Of a stretch of 64,000 nt of DNA, positions 8,805 to 17,900 are shown in pieces (the first letter of the stretch is position 1; every line of letters begins with the position of its first letter). The notes beneath the pieces are model-generated. The model made no database searches. It saw only the letters and a program-made list of their open reading frames with translations, and was not told where the DNA came from. The DNA is taken from the NCBI GenBank assembly GCA_003164785.1, contig PLUE01000069.1:495755-559754 (forward strand). Reading direction: 5' to 3'. The translations under genes and the position numbers were made by a program. The stretch is from Gammaproteobacteria bacterium (GTDB lineage: Bacteria > Pseudomonadota > Gammaproteobacteria > Steroidobacterales > Steroidobacteraceae).

Positions 8805-11800
8805 CGTGTCGTTACTTCCCTATTGGCCGACTCTAGAAGAGATCGACGCATGCATCCGCACCGAGGCGGAAACGGCGGACGAAGCTATTTTGCTCGCCGT
8901 CCACGAGCCAGCCCGATTGGTTCGCAGGGCGGCGTATTCTAAAGACGAAATGGAGACCGACGAAAGCCAATTACTGGCGGCTTTCACCTCGGACGACCTC
9001 GCCGGCGGCTCGCTGGTGCTACTTATCTCGGGAACGTCTGGTGTCGGCAAATCGCACATGATTCGCTGGCTGGGGGCGCAGTTGCATCGCCATTCGCGCT
9101 CAGGCGAGATGCATATCATCACGATTCCCAAAAGTGCCAGTCTGCGAAGCGTCGTTGAGAAGATCTTAGAGCCGCTGCGGGGCACGCAGTACGACGAATT
9201 GCGGCGCGAATTGGATACGTCGGTCTCCTCAGTGTCTGACGGTGAGGCGGCCATCCGGCTGGCGTCCGAGTTGAAGATCGTGCTCGCGCGAGAAGCGGAA
9301 CGCCTGCACCAGGAGTTGCGCGAGGGGGGTACGCCCGACTCATCCCGCGGTGCGACTAGCATGCGGCTTTTTCATGCGAGGGGACTCCCAGGCCTCCTTC
9401 AAGATGCAGCATTGGAGGAGCACTTCATTAAAGGGGTGCTGCCACGCATCGTGAGTCGGGCCTTGCATGGACTTCCGCCGGACGCAGCGCCAGAGCAGGA
9501 GGCGTTAGGACGCTTTACGCCCGAAGACTTGATGCTGCTCGAAGAAAAGGGCTTGGCCCACGCCGCACGCACGGTGGAGCAGTACTACAGAACGGTATTG
9601 AACGGTTTGGACGGACGCAATCGGGAATCCGCGGTGCTGGTACTCAACGCGGCTCTCGATCCAGCCATCCGTCGTGTGTTTAATTTGGAGCGCGTCGCCA
9701 ACGGCATGACAATCGAGGAAATTGTCGATCGGGTCCGCGTCCAACTACTGCAGGACGATAAAGAACTCGTGTTGTTGGTGGAGGATTTCGCCGCCTTAGC
9801 CGGAATTCAAGAGTCGCTGCTCAAACTGAGCATCGTTGAGGCGACCCATGCCGGAAGGAAGACTCGCGCTGTATTGCGTACCGCGTTGGCGGTCACCGAT
9901 GGCTATATGGAGCATCGCGAGACCATTCTGACGCGAGCAAAATTCGAATGGATCGTGAAGAGTCGATTTGATAATGAGGACCAATTGCTCGATCACTGCT
10001 TCAATCTCACCGGACGCTACTTAAATGCGTCTCGCTGGGGAGCGCGCAACTTGGCGCGCCAATTTCTCGAATCTCGCGAGCGTGGCGCGGCACTGAGTGA
10101 CTGGACGCCGGCCTTCGATAGCGGTGATTTATCTGCTGATGACGCCGATACGCTCGAGGCCTTCGGTAGCAGTGATCATGGGCATAGGCTGTTTCCCCTG
10201 AATCGCGCCGCGATAACGGGGCTTTGTCGTAACGTGCTGCCGCGTCCTGGTGGTCGCATGGAGTTCAACTCGCGAGCATTGATCAATGGGGTGTTGCGCG
10301 ACCCCTTGCAAAAGCGGCCGTTGTTCGAGTCGCAGCGATTTCCGGAAGGCGGCTTCAAAAATGCCACTGTCAATTCGGAGGTGCAAATTGCACTCGACGA
10401 TTCGGGTCTTGTGTCTGCCGAGATTGGACGAGCTGCTGCTGTTCTGTACTACTGGGGCGGGGATCCCGCGTCGCTGACAGAGGCCCTAGAAATGCCTCGC
10501 CGGATTTTTCAGGCGTTCTCCATTCCTCCACCCTTTACCGAGAGCGCGGCTCGCGCCAAGGTAAAGCCAAAACATAGGGTCGGCAATGCTCCGACGGTGC
10601 TTGTATCGCCCGTTGATGCCGAGAGTCAGAGTGTGGACTCTGAAGCCATCGAGAAATTCAAGCAGCGATTACGGGCGTGGGCAGATGGCGACGCTTTGAC
10701 CCAGATCGATGCGCGACAGATTCGCTCCGAATGGGGACAGGCTGTTCGGGATCGAATCGATGCTATGGAACTACGAGTGCTTGATCATGTGTGGGACACC
10801 AAAGGCTCTGCCATCTCGACCTGGATGTACATTCCCGGCGCGGCCACGGGCCAACCAACGCTCGATATTCCCCAATCGCCGGTGGTGCGGTTTGCTCATG
10901 ATGACAACCGTGATCCCAGCGGAAGAGTGCGCAAAGCACTGGCAGCAATGAGGCGACGGACGGAACAAGGTGGTTGGACGTACGCCGAAGCAGAGGATGA
11001 CTTTGCCTGCTACGCGTGGCTTTTAGATCAGTTGACTGAGCAGGCGACCCATCGAATCATGTGCGAGATTGAGCGACATTTGTCGTTCTTAGTGCCCCGT
11101 CTACGCTTGCAAAGCGTTCTCTTAGGGCTAACCGGTCGGGCGGACCAAACACCGGTCGAACTACTTGCAATGCCAGTAAGTGAGGAGTGGGTCGCCGAAG
11201 CGCCGAGCGGCGAAGTGCCGCAGCCATTGCAGTTGTACTCCGGCATCGTGACGGCCGCCGCGAGTTCGCGGGTTCCTCTGCAAGAGCACGTGTATCGATT
11301 TGCCGCCTGTTATCAAGGGACGGGAAAGATCGCGTATGTCCTTGATGCAATGCGCATCGCACGGTACGCAACTCTTGGAACGACTTCGGATCCCGCCGTG
11401 TCGGCGATCTATCTCGAATTGAGAGAACATTTGGGTCAATTGACCCCCGAGCGCGTTCAGGTGGGCACCGAGCGAGCGCTCAAATGGTTGCGCGAAACAA
11501 AAATTAGATTGGACCAGTCTCTCGGTGTGGACAGCTTAAAGGATCTCGTCGCGGCTCTCGAACGTATTGACAATTTGGCAAAAGCTCACGGGTTAGTCGA
11601 ACGGGCCGCGTTGATCACTGAGACTCTCGACCGTCTTAAGGGGGAGCCCCCGGCTAGTCTGGCGAGAATCAGGGGCACGTTTTTGCAGATTGAGCAACTG
11701 CCGGACGGAGCCCCGCTCGAGGAGACTATGCAGGTTTTGGCCAGGGTCCCATTTCAAACTTTGATACGCATTGTGAGCTTATTGGAGGAAGCGTCCACGT

Positions 11801-11943
11801 TCATTGGGCAAGTAGAAAGAAATCTGGGCCCTCAGATTAAGACGCTCGAGGATGTCGATCCTCGGCCGGTTGCAACTTCCATTCTGGCTTTACTGGCGCA
11901 AATGCAGGAGACCGTTGATGGCTTCATCCCAAACGCTGCTTGA
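8779..11943 (+). CDS. dpdH: DpdH, large P-loop ATPase
   Basis: This 1054-aa protein has a Walker A motif (GTSGVGKSH, about residues 85-93) near the N-terminus and a Walker B-like LVLLVEDFAAL at about 330-340, matching a STAND/AAA-like ATPase. The C-terminal half is helical and lacks motifs I can name. It overlaps dpdG by 26 bases at its start and dpdI by 26 bases at its end. Position and size match DpdH of characterised clusters. It is probably a signalling or loading ATPase of the restriction complex, which is inference. Confidence 0.82.
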   Translation: MSPAAWKPDVSLLPYWPTLEEIDACIRTEAETADEAILLAVHEPARLVRRAAYSKDEMETDESQLLAAFTSDDLAGGSLVLLISGTSGVGKSHMIRWLGAQLHRHSRSGEMHIITIPKSASLRSVVEKILEPLRGTQYDELRRELDTSVSSVSDGEAAIRLASELKIVLAREAERLHQELREGGTPDSSRGATSMRLFHARGLPGLLQDAALEEHFIKGVLPRIVSRALHGLPPDAAPEQEALGRFTPEDLMLLEEKGLAHAARTVEQYYRTVLNGLDGRNRESAVLVLNAALDPAIRRVFNLERVANGMTIEEIVDRVRVQLLQDDKELVLLVEDFAALAGIQESLLKLSIVEATHAGRKTRAVLRTALAVTDGYMEHRETILTRAKFEWIVKSRFDNEDQLLDHCFNLTGRYLNASRWGARNLARQFLESRERGAALSDWTPAFDSGDLSADDADTLEAFGSSDHGHRLFPLNRAAITGLCRNVLPRPGGRMEFNSRALINGVLRDPLQKRPLFESQRFPEGGFKNATVNSEVQIALDDSGLVSAEIGRAAAVLYYWGGDPASLTEALEMPRRIFQAFSIPPPFTESAARAKVKPKHRVGNAPTVLVSPVDAESQSVDSEAIEKFKQRLRAWADGDALTQIDARQIRSEWGQAVRDRIDAMELRVLDHVWDTKGSAISTWMYIPGAATGQPTLDIPQSPVVRFAHDDNRDPSGRVRKALAAMRRRTEQGGWTYAEAEDDFACYAWLLDQLTEQATHRIMCEIERHLSFLVPRLRLQSVLLGLTGRADQTPVELLAMPVSEEWVAEAPSGEVPQPLQLYSGIVTAAASSRVPLQEHVYRFAACYQGTGKIAYVLDAMRIARYATLGTTSDPAVSAIYLELREHLGQLTPERVQVGTERALKWLRETKIRLDQSLGVDSLKDLVAALERIDNLAKAHGLVERAALITETLDRLKGEPPASLARIRGTFLQIEQLPDGAPLEETMQVLARVPFQTLIRIVSLLEEASTFIGQVERNLGPQIKTLEDVDPRPVATSILALLAQMQETVDGFIPNAA

Positions 11944-12649
11944 GCGCGCATTGAACCTCGAGAAGCAGATCGACATCTTGGGGACTTTGGATAAACAGCG
12001 CGAGGAAGTAGTGGCTCTGCATGATCGCAAAGAGAAATTGGACGGGGCGGTCTCGGACATCGAGAAAAATGTGACTCGAACTCGCCTGCTGCGCGGTGGC
12101 GGACTGCCACTGACGATTGATGCAGCCGCCTTGCGTCGCTTGAATGAACGCATAGCCGAAATGGCGACCGTGTTTCGCGCGAAACCTGAGGCACAAACCC
12201 TGGCCGCCAACCAACGTTGGACGCAATTAGTTGTGGCCGTGCAAAGAGAAGGAGAGAAACTCAAGATAGCGAACAACGCGGCGTGGGATAAATTCGCGCG
12301 GGAAGAATGTAGTGCGGAAGCGCCGCGCAACCTCGAGCAAAAGTTACCGCCAAGCGCTGAGAATACTCAAGCGCTCAATCGCTACACGGCTCGATACGCT
12401 GAGTTATCAACCCAACTACGAGTTGGCGCGGCGGCGCCGGAAGACATCGCCAAGATACGGGCGACTGTCGCTGCGTTGCAAACGGAAGTCACCGCCATGC
12501 ATTTCGACTATCCGAGTCAAATCACCGAATTTTTGCGCGCGGCAATGGGGCCGAGCGGCGCGCCGCTCAGCGGCGTCACGCCGCAACTTCTCGAGTGGCT
12601 TCGCGAGCACGATATGCTGGAAAGCTACACCGTGCGCAGCCGTAGCTGA
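11918..12649 (+). CDS. dpdI: DpdI, coiled-coil protein
   Basis: This 243-aa protein is strongly helical, with heptad-like Leu/Glu/Arg patterns over residues 5-50 and 110-190, so coiled-coil association is likely. No catalytic motif is visible. ATG 11918 is chosen because it gives a compact protein and a 26-base overlap with dpdH; an upstream in-frame start at 11852 would add 22 residues. Only two bases separate its stop from dpdJ. The name rests on order and size, and dpdI is one of the genes tied to restriction in Salmonella. Confidence 0.75.
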   Translation: MASSQTLLERALNLEKQIDILGTLDKQREEVVALHDRKEKLDGAVSDIEKNVTRTRLLRGGGLPLTIDAAALRRLNERIAEMATVFRAKPEAQTLAANQRWTQLVVAVQREGEKLKIANNAAWDKFAREECSAEAPRNLEQKLPPSAENTQALNRYTARYAELSTQLRVGAAAPEDIAKIRATVAALQTEVTAMHFDYPSQITEFLRAAMGPSGAPLSGVTPQLLEWLREHDMLESYTVRSRS

Positions 12650-12651
12650 CA

Positions 12652-15600
12652 ATGGCAGACTCAACGGCCGAACGATCGCTGCGAGAGGTTGTGCTAGATG
12701 ACGTCGAGCGAAGCGAAGCGCGTCGTCTCATCTGGGGATTGGTCGATGGATACTTAAGCGAGCATGAGTTGCATGAATTAATCGCTAGCCCCCTCACCCG
12801 GGCGCAAAGGGAGGCGCCGGACCTTAAATACCTAACTGAATCGGAAGTGATCGCGGACCTAGTAGCGGACGGGATTTTGCATCAGATGCCCGGGAGCACG
12901 GGTTATCGCTCGCGGATGGCGGAGGCTGTTCGGCTGTTCAGCAAGCTGCGACAGTTGTTCCCGAAACATGAGCACGGCTCGGCGTGGCTCTCTGCGCCGA
13001 CACTCGTCGCCGACTATCGATTTTTGTGGCGCCGGCGGCGGTATCCGAAACGAGACATTGCCGTGGCGGATGCGCTGGCAGAGATCGAGAGTCGATTGGG
13101 AAAGGCCGAGGCAGTGTTGCGCGTACTACGGCAACGCATGACGGCCATGATGCCGCAGTACCGGCTGTCGGTCTTTCAAGTTGAAGCGACAGCGCGAGTT
13201 CTTGAGGGGCTTGAGGCCCGTGTCCCGCAGGCAACGTTAGTCAGCGCGGGAACGGGTAGCGGCAAAACCTTGGCGTTTTATCTGCCGGCCCTCACATGGG
13301 TTACTGCGAATTTGATCGATCGTGAACCGGCGCGGGTGCAGGTACTCGCGATGTATCCTCGTACCGAGTTGCTGAAAGACCAGTTCACGGAGGTATTTAG
13401 GCAGGCGCGGGCCTTTGACGGATCCGCCCGTCGGCCTATTCGAATTGCGGCGTTGTACGCCGATGTTCCGCGCACCGCGGCCGCGGTGGCATACGAAGAA
13501 CGCGGCAGAACTAAGTGGGAGACGGTATCGGGCGGATTTCGGTGTCCTTATCTTCGGTGCACGGCCTTAGGATGCGGTGGAGACTTGGTGTGGCGAGATC
13601 TCGATCAAAAGCAGGGCCTCGAGCGACTCTATTGCTCCGATTGCGGTCACATCGTGACCGACCAACAGGTCGTTCTCACCCGACAGCGGATGGAGCGGGA
13701 GCCTCCGGACGTTCTGTTTACCACGTCCGAAATGTTGAACCGGGGACTATCGGATAGCCGCAGCTTTCACCTCTTTGGCGTCGGTCCCGCCGCGACCCAG
13801 GCACCGGACCTGGTCCTACTGGACGAGGTTCATTTGTATGGCGGAGCTTTCGGCGCTCACATCAGTTATTTGATTCGCCGCTGGCGTGCTCGAGCCAAGA
13901 CGCCGGCGCACTTCGTCGGGTTATCGGCGACCTTGCGCAACGGTGCAAGTTTTTTTGCCAAGTTGATCGGCATGCCAGAAGAACGGGTCGTTGAAATTGA
14001 GCCGAAGGAGCGTGATTTGGTCCCGGAAGGGGCGGAGTATTTGCTGGCGTTACGCGGCGATCCCGTGTCCCGCCGCTCGCTCTTATCGACCACCATCCAG
14101 ACCATGATGCTGGCAGCGCGAATCCTTGATCCCCGTGCGTTGGCGCAGCAGCGAGGACTCTATGGATGGCGAACATTTCTGTTCACCGACCAGATGGATA
14201 GTGTCAATCGATTGTTGGCGAAGGGCAGGGACGCTGAAGGCTGCTGGGAGGGTACGGGTGAGCCTAACTTTCGGGACCATCCCAAGGGCGGCCTGGCGAG
14301 GCTTCGCGAGTCGCACGGCAGTCAAGCGAGATATTTCGGTGGTCAAGACTGGGGGTTTATCGAGGACAACGTCGGGCATTCACTGTCATCGCGTCTACAC
14401 ATTTCTCGCACCACCGCGAGCGACCGGGGGGTCGATGCGGACAGTGAGGTCGTTTTAGCGACAGCTGCCTTGGAGGTGGGCTATGACGATCCCCAAGTGG
14501 GCGCCGTCGTTCAGCACAAAGCACCTCGTGATATCGCCTCGTTCTTACAGAGGAAGGGGCGCGCGGGAAGAACGCGCGGCACGCGTCCTTGGACCATCGT
14601 CGTGTTGTCGGATTACGGTCGCGACCGCATCAGCTACCAAGCGTACGACCAACTGTTCGACCCAGAATTGCCGCCGCGCAGCCTGCCATTGAAGAACCGC
14701 TATGTTCAGCGCATTCAATCGGTCTACGCGCTTCTAGAGTATCTCTCGGACCAACTGCCGCCCGGAAGCCCCGCCGCGGCGGTGTGGAACGACCTCACTG
14801 GTCCGGTGTCCCTCGAATTCGAGGGCAGCTTACGCATCCTCAATGCCTTGTGGAGTGAAAAGGTCAACGCTACGCCTTTAAGCAACCCGGTCCGCGCTCG
14901 CCTGCATCAAGAGGCGAGGAAACGGGTCAACGATCGCCGAGCGATTACGTGGCTGTATGCCCGCGAACGCAGAGCCTTGCTCGTTGAAATCCTGGCGGCC
15001 ATGGAAAATAATCCCGCCAAACTCGTCGAATGCGGCCGCGCGATTCAGAAAGGTTTGCTGATCAGCGACCAGGAATTGCAATCCGTCGTGTGGGAATATC
15101 CGCGGCCCCTGGCGTTGGCCGTGATACCCACAGCGTTTCGGCGACTCGTGACCAACTGGCGGGCGGAGGGCAAAGACGGGGAGGATTTCGCCGGATCGGG
15201 TCCATTATCTGATTTTGCGCCCGGCCAACTCTTTAGCGACCTAAACTTGCCCGAGGTCGAGTTGCAGATACCGCCGGGGCCTCGCGCACGGGGAGGCCAA
15301 CCGTCGCGCAGCTACCTTCCGGTGTTGCAGGCGCTGACCGAATTTGCTCCCGGCAAGGTGTCTTGGCGTTACGACGCCGCTTTGTGGATTGCACCTACTC
15401 AGATTGACCCAGGGACGCATGAGGTGGATCTGCTGGTCGATGACTTTTATATGTGTGACGCGGCAGATCCATTTCCAGTCATGAGGGCCGACGAGGTAAC
15501 CCCGTATCCGGCGTACCGACCCCGTCTCGCGCTTCTATCCAGCGTGCCGTTCGGCGTTTTTCAGGATACGTCGAACGCACGCTTACGCTGGCATACCCAA

Positions 15601-17355
15601 ATCGTCGCTCGAGCGCCGGCACTCGAGTTTGCCGTCCCTTTGCAATCTCCGCTGTGGTCGCTGATTCGAAGAATTCGTTTCCATTCTCACGGCACGAATT
15701 CCCCTGCCCTGGTTCGACGTTACGCCTCCGGATCTGACGCCTCCTTAAGACGCCCTCGGAGCGCCGAGTCCCAAGACGTCGTGTTGCAATTCAAGAAGGG
15801 CAACCTGCCATGCGTTTTGGGATTCGAACTCGAGGCGGATGGAATTGCCATTGAAATGTCTTTGCCAGCGTCAATCTCCGCGGTGGTGAATACACGGGCC
15901 GAGGTATTGCGGGCGCTGCGGGCGGCACGCTTCAGTGACGACATTCGCAACGGCGCGGCGCTGTCGTCTGTCGAATCGAACCCATTCAAGCGCGAGTGGT
16001 TGGGCTCGGTTTTCCTCACCGCCGCATCCTTCGACGCGGTCACGTCCGGCCGGTCACTCAAAGAAGCATGTAACGCCGTCGCGTCGGGTACGGTGACACT
16101 GCAAGCCGTCGACGTGTTAGAGGCCATTTTTCAGTCGCCGGGCGAAGACGACAGCGACAACGGTACGGCTGATCCCGAGGATAGGCTGCGTCAGGATTTG
16201 CAGCGCTCGCTGCGGGATCCACAGGTCATGAATTCGTTACTCGGAGTCGCCACGAGGCTTTGGGAGACCGTTGATGAGTCATGGGACGTGTGGCTGTCCA
16301 ATGTCGCTCGAGCGACATTGGGCGGTGCTTTCCTCGCTGGCTGCAGTTCTTTATGTCCCGACATTGATTCTGACGGCATTCTGGTCGACGTGGACACAGG
16401 CCCCCGGGCAGGCGGCGATCACTACGAGAACATCCCTAGAGATCAGGAGTTGTGGATTACCGAAATTGCCCCGGGAGGCAACGGACTTCTCGAAACGGTG
16501 ATCGGGCAGTATGTAGACAATCCGAGCCGCTTGTTTGAGCTCATCGAGAGCGCTGTTGGGCCCAGCGAATACGAGATGACCGATCAACAGTTGACGCGAC
16601 TGGTCGCTGACATTGGCTCCAGCGCGCCTGACCGGGAATTACGCACGGCCGTTCTCGATGTTCGCAATGCGACTGGCGCAGAGGACCTCATTGCTCAGTT
16701 TTCAACGCTACGGCGGCTGTTGGCATCGCGCGGATACTCCGTGTTTCATGGTTTTGCCGCAGCTCTGAGCACGCGGTTGCTACGACCGGGTTCACCCGCC
16801 GGGATTGATAGCTTTCTGCAGGGTGCGCTGGAGCGATGGAAAGTTGCAGAGCAACATCTGGGCATTGAGATTGATAACCGCTTGGTCGCCTTCCTGGCAA
16901 GCGACGATGACTCGATCGATCAACTCCTGATCGGCGTGGGGTTAGACCCGCCTATTACCAATCGACGGTCGTGGCGATTTAACGCAATTTATTCCTTGCT
17001 CTGGCCCCGTGGGCCGGTCATTCGGGAAGCCGCGGTTCGACTGTACAACCCTTTCGGTACGGTTCGCGCGGCCCCGGAACGATTGCTCCTCGAGGCGCTA
17101 TTGGCGCCCACGGAACCACCGATTGACACCCAAGGGAGTGACTGGGAGAGCGCATTCACCGATTCGTTGACCAACCGCAACGTCGCCACGCTTGCGCTGG
17201 ATCCAACCGACTTTTCCAACATCGCCCGAGTTGTGCGCCGCGCGATTCTTGAGCCCATATCGCTCGAGTACATGAATGTGTATCCGGTGTTGAGTCGCGT
17301 CGTTCGACATGAAGGGAGTCTTTTGATGCGCTTTGAGTTGAGTCATCCGCTGTGA
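12652..17355 (+). CDS. dpdJ: DpdJ, DEAD/DEAH helicase with zinc ribbon and DUF1998-like end
   Basis: This 1567-aa protein has helicase motifs GTGSGKT (about 197-203), LLDEVHLYGG (about 388-397) and QRKGRAGRTRG (about 632-642). A zinc-ribbon insertion with paired cysteines (CPYLRC...CSDCG) lies between motif I and motif II, around residues 299-330. Near residues 1255-1300 the segment WITEIAPGGNGLLE resembles the C-terminal region of DISARM DrmB-type (DUF1998) proteins. This suggests a shared ancestry of defence helicases. The stop codon overlaps a possible GTG start of dpdK. It is the largest protein in the window and is expected to be a DNA translocase of the restriction complex. Confidence 0.87.
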   Translation: MADSTAERSLREVVLDDVERSEARRLIWGLVDGYLSEHELHELIASPLTRAQREAPDLKYLTESEVIADLVADGILHQMPGSTGYRSRMAEAVRLFSKLRQLFPKHEHGSAWLSAPTLVADYRFLWRRRRYPKRDIAVADALAEIESRLGKAEAVLRVLRQRMTAMMPQYRLSVFQVEATARVLEGLEARVPQATLVSAGTGSGKTLAFYLPALTWVTANLIDREPARVQVLAMYPRTELLKDQFTEVFRQARAFDGSARRPIRIAALYADVPRTAAAVAYEERGRTKWETVSGGFRCPYLRCTALGCGGDLVWRDLDQKQGLERLYCSDCGHIVTDQQVVLTRQRMEREPPDVLFTTSEMLNRGLSDSRSFHLFGVGPAATQAPDLVLLDEVHLYGGAFGAHISYLIRRWRARAKTPAHFVGLSATLRNGASFFAKLIGMPEERVVEIEPKERDLVPEGAEYLLALRGDPVSRRSLLSTTIQTMMLAARILDPRALAQQRGLYGWRTFLFTDQMDSVNRLLAKGRDAEGCWEGTGEPNFRDHPKGGLARLRESHGSQARYFGGQDWGFIEDNVGHSLSSRLHISRTTASDRGVDADSEVVLATAALEVGYDDPQVGAVVQHKAPRDIASFLQRKGRAGRTRGTRPWTIVVLSDYGRDRISYQAYDQLFDPELPPRSLPLKNRYVQRIQSVYALLEYLSDQLPPGSPAAAVWNDLTGPVSLEFEGSLRILNALWSEKVNATPLSNPVRARLHQEARKRVNDRRAITWLYARERRALLVEILAAMENNPAKLVECGRAIQKGLLISDQELQSVVWEYPRPLALAVIPTAFRRLVTNWRAEGKDGEDFAGSGPLSDFAPGQLFSDLNLPEVELQIPPGPRARGGQPSRSYLPVLQALTEFAPGKVSWRYDAALWIAPTQIDPGTHEVDLLVDDFYMCDAADPFPVMRADEVTPYPAYRPRLALLSSVPFGVFQDTSNARLRWHTQIVARAPALEFAVPLQSPLWSLIRRIRFHSHGTNSPALVRRYASGSDASLRRPRSAESQDVVLQFKKGNLPCVLGFELEADGIAIEMSLPASISAVVNTRAEVLRALRAARFSDDIRNGAALSSVESNPFKREWLGSVFLTAASFDAVTSGRSLKEACNAVASGTVTLQAVDVLEAIFQSPGEDDSDNGTADPEDRLRQDLQRSLRDPQVMNSLLGVATRLWETVDESWDVWLSNVARATLGGAFLAGCSSLCPDIDSDGILVDVDTGPRAGGDHYENIPRDQELWITEIAPGGNGLLETVIGQYVDNPSRLFELIESAVGPSEYEMTDQQLTRLVADIGSSAPDRELRTAVLDVRNATGAEDLIAQFSTLRRLLASRGYSVFHGFAAALSTRLLRPGSPAGIDSFLQGALERWKVAEQHLGIEIDNRLVAFLASDDDSIDQLLIGVGLDPPITNRRSWRFNAIYSLLWPRGPVIREAAVRLYNPFGTVRAAPERLLLEALLAPTEPPIDTQGSDWESAFTDSLTNRNVATLALDPTDFSNIARVVRRAILEPISLEYMNVYPVLSRVVRHEGSLLMRFELSHPL

Positions 17356-17894
17356 CAATGACTACCGCGCAGCGGCGCATCTTTAAGGGAGCATCCACCA
17401 CCCAAAGCGTCATCCGCGAATTGCTAACTCTGGTTTTTTGCCAGGAACTTCTGTCCCCCGGCGCCAAGCTCGTTATTGTGGCCCCTTGGATCAGCGACGT
17501 GCCCATTTTCGATAACCGAGCAGGGAACTTCGCGGCTCTTAACCCCGAATGGAGCCAACGTGAAATCGGGGTCTTAGAGGTCCTAGTTCATCTCTGTCGG
17601 GCAGGGACCAAAGTGGAAGTGGCCGTCCGTCCGGATGAACACAATCAGCTATTCATCCGCAAGATCACGGAGGCCGCCGAAGAGGCCGGTGTTAGAGACA
17701 GCATTCGAGTCGTAGAAATAGAGAACTTGCACACCAAAGGTATTCTGGCCGATTCCTGGGTCATCTTAGGCTCAATGAATTTAACGAGGAACGGAATAGA
17801 AATTAACGAAGAATACGTGACATATGATGTTGGGGCGGAGCCGGTCGCCGGCGCACGGGTGCATTTTAACCGGCTGTTGGCGTCGGTTAAATAG
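17352..17894 (+). CDS. dpdK: DpdK, phospholipase D-like nuclease
   Basis: This 180-aa protein has one PLD-type HxK motif (HTKGILAD, from about residue 127) followed by GSMNLTRNG, the usual Asn-containing strand of the fold. A single HxK motif implies that the active enzyme is a dimer. The start is either GTG 17352, overlapping the dpdJ stop, or ATG 17358; no clear ribosome site decides between them. It is the most likely DNA-cleaving component of the dpd restriction arm. Six bases separate it from dpdD. Confidence 0.85.
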   Translation: MTMTTAQRRIFKGASTTQSVIRELLTLVFCQELLSPGAKLVIVAPWISDVPIFDNRAGNFAALNPEWSQREIGVLEVLVHLCRAGTKVEVAVRPDEHNQLFIRKITEAAEEAGVRDSIRVVEIENLHTKGILADSWVILGSMNLTRNGIEINEEYVTYDVGAEPVAGARVHFNRLLASVK

Positions 17895-17900
17895 CTTCAT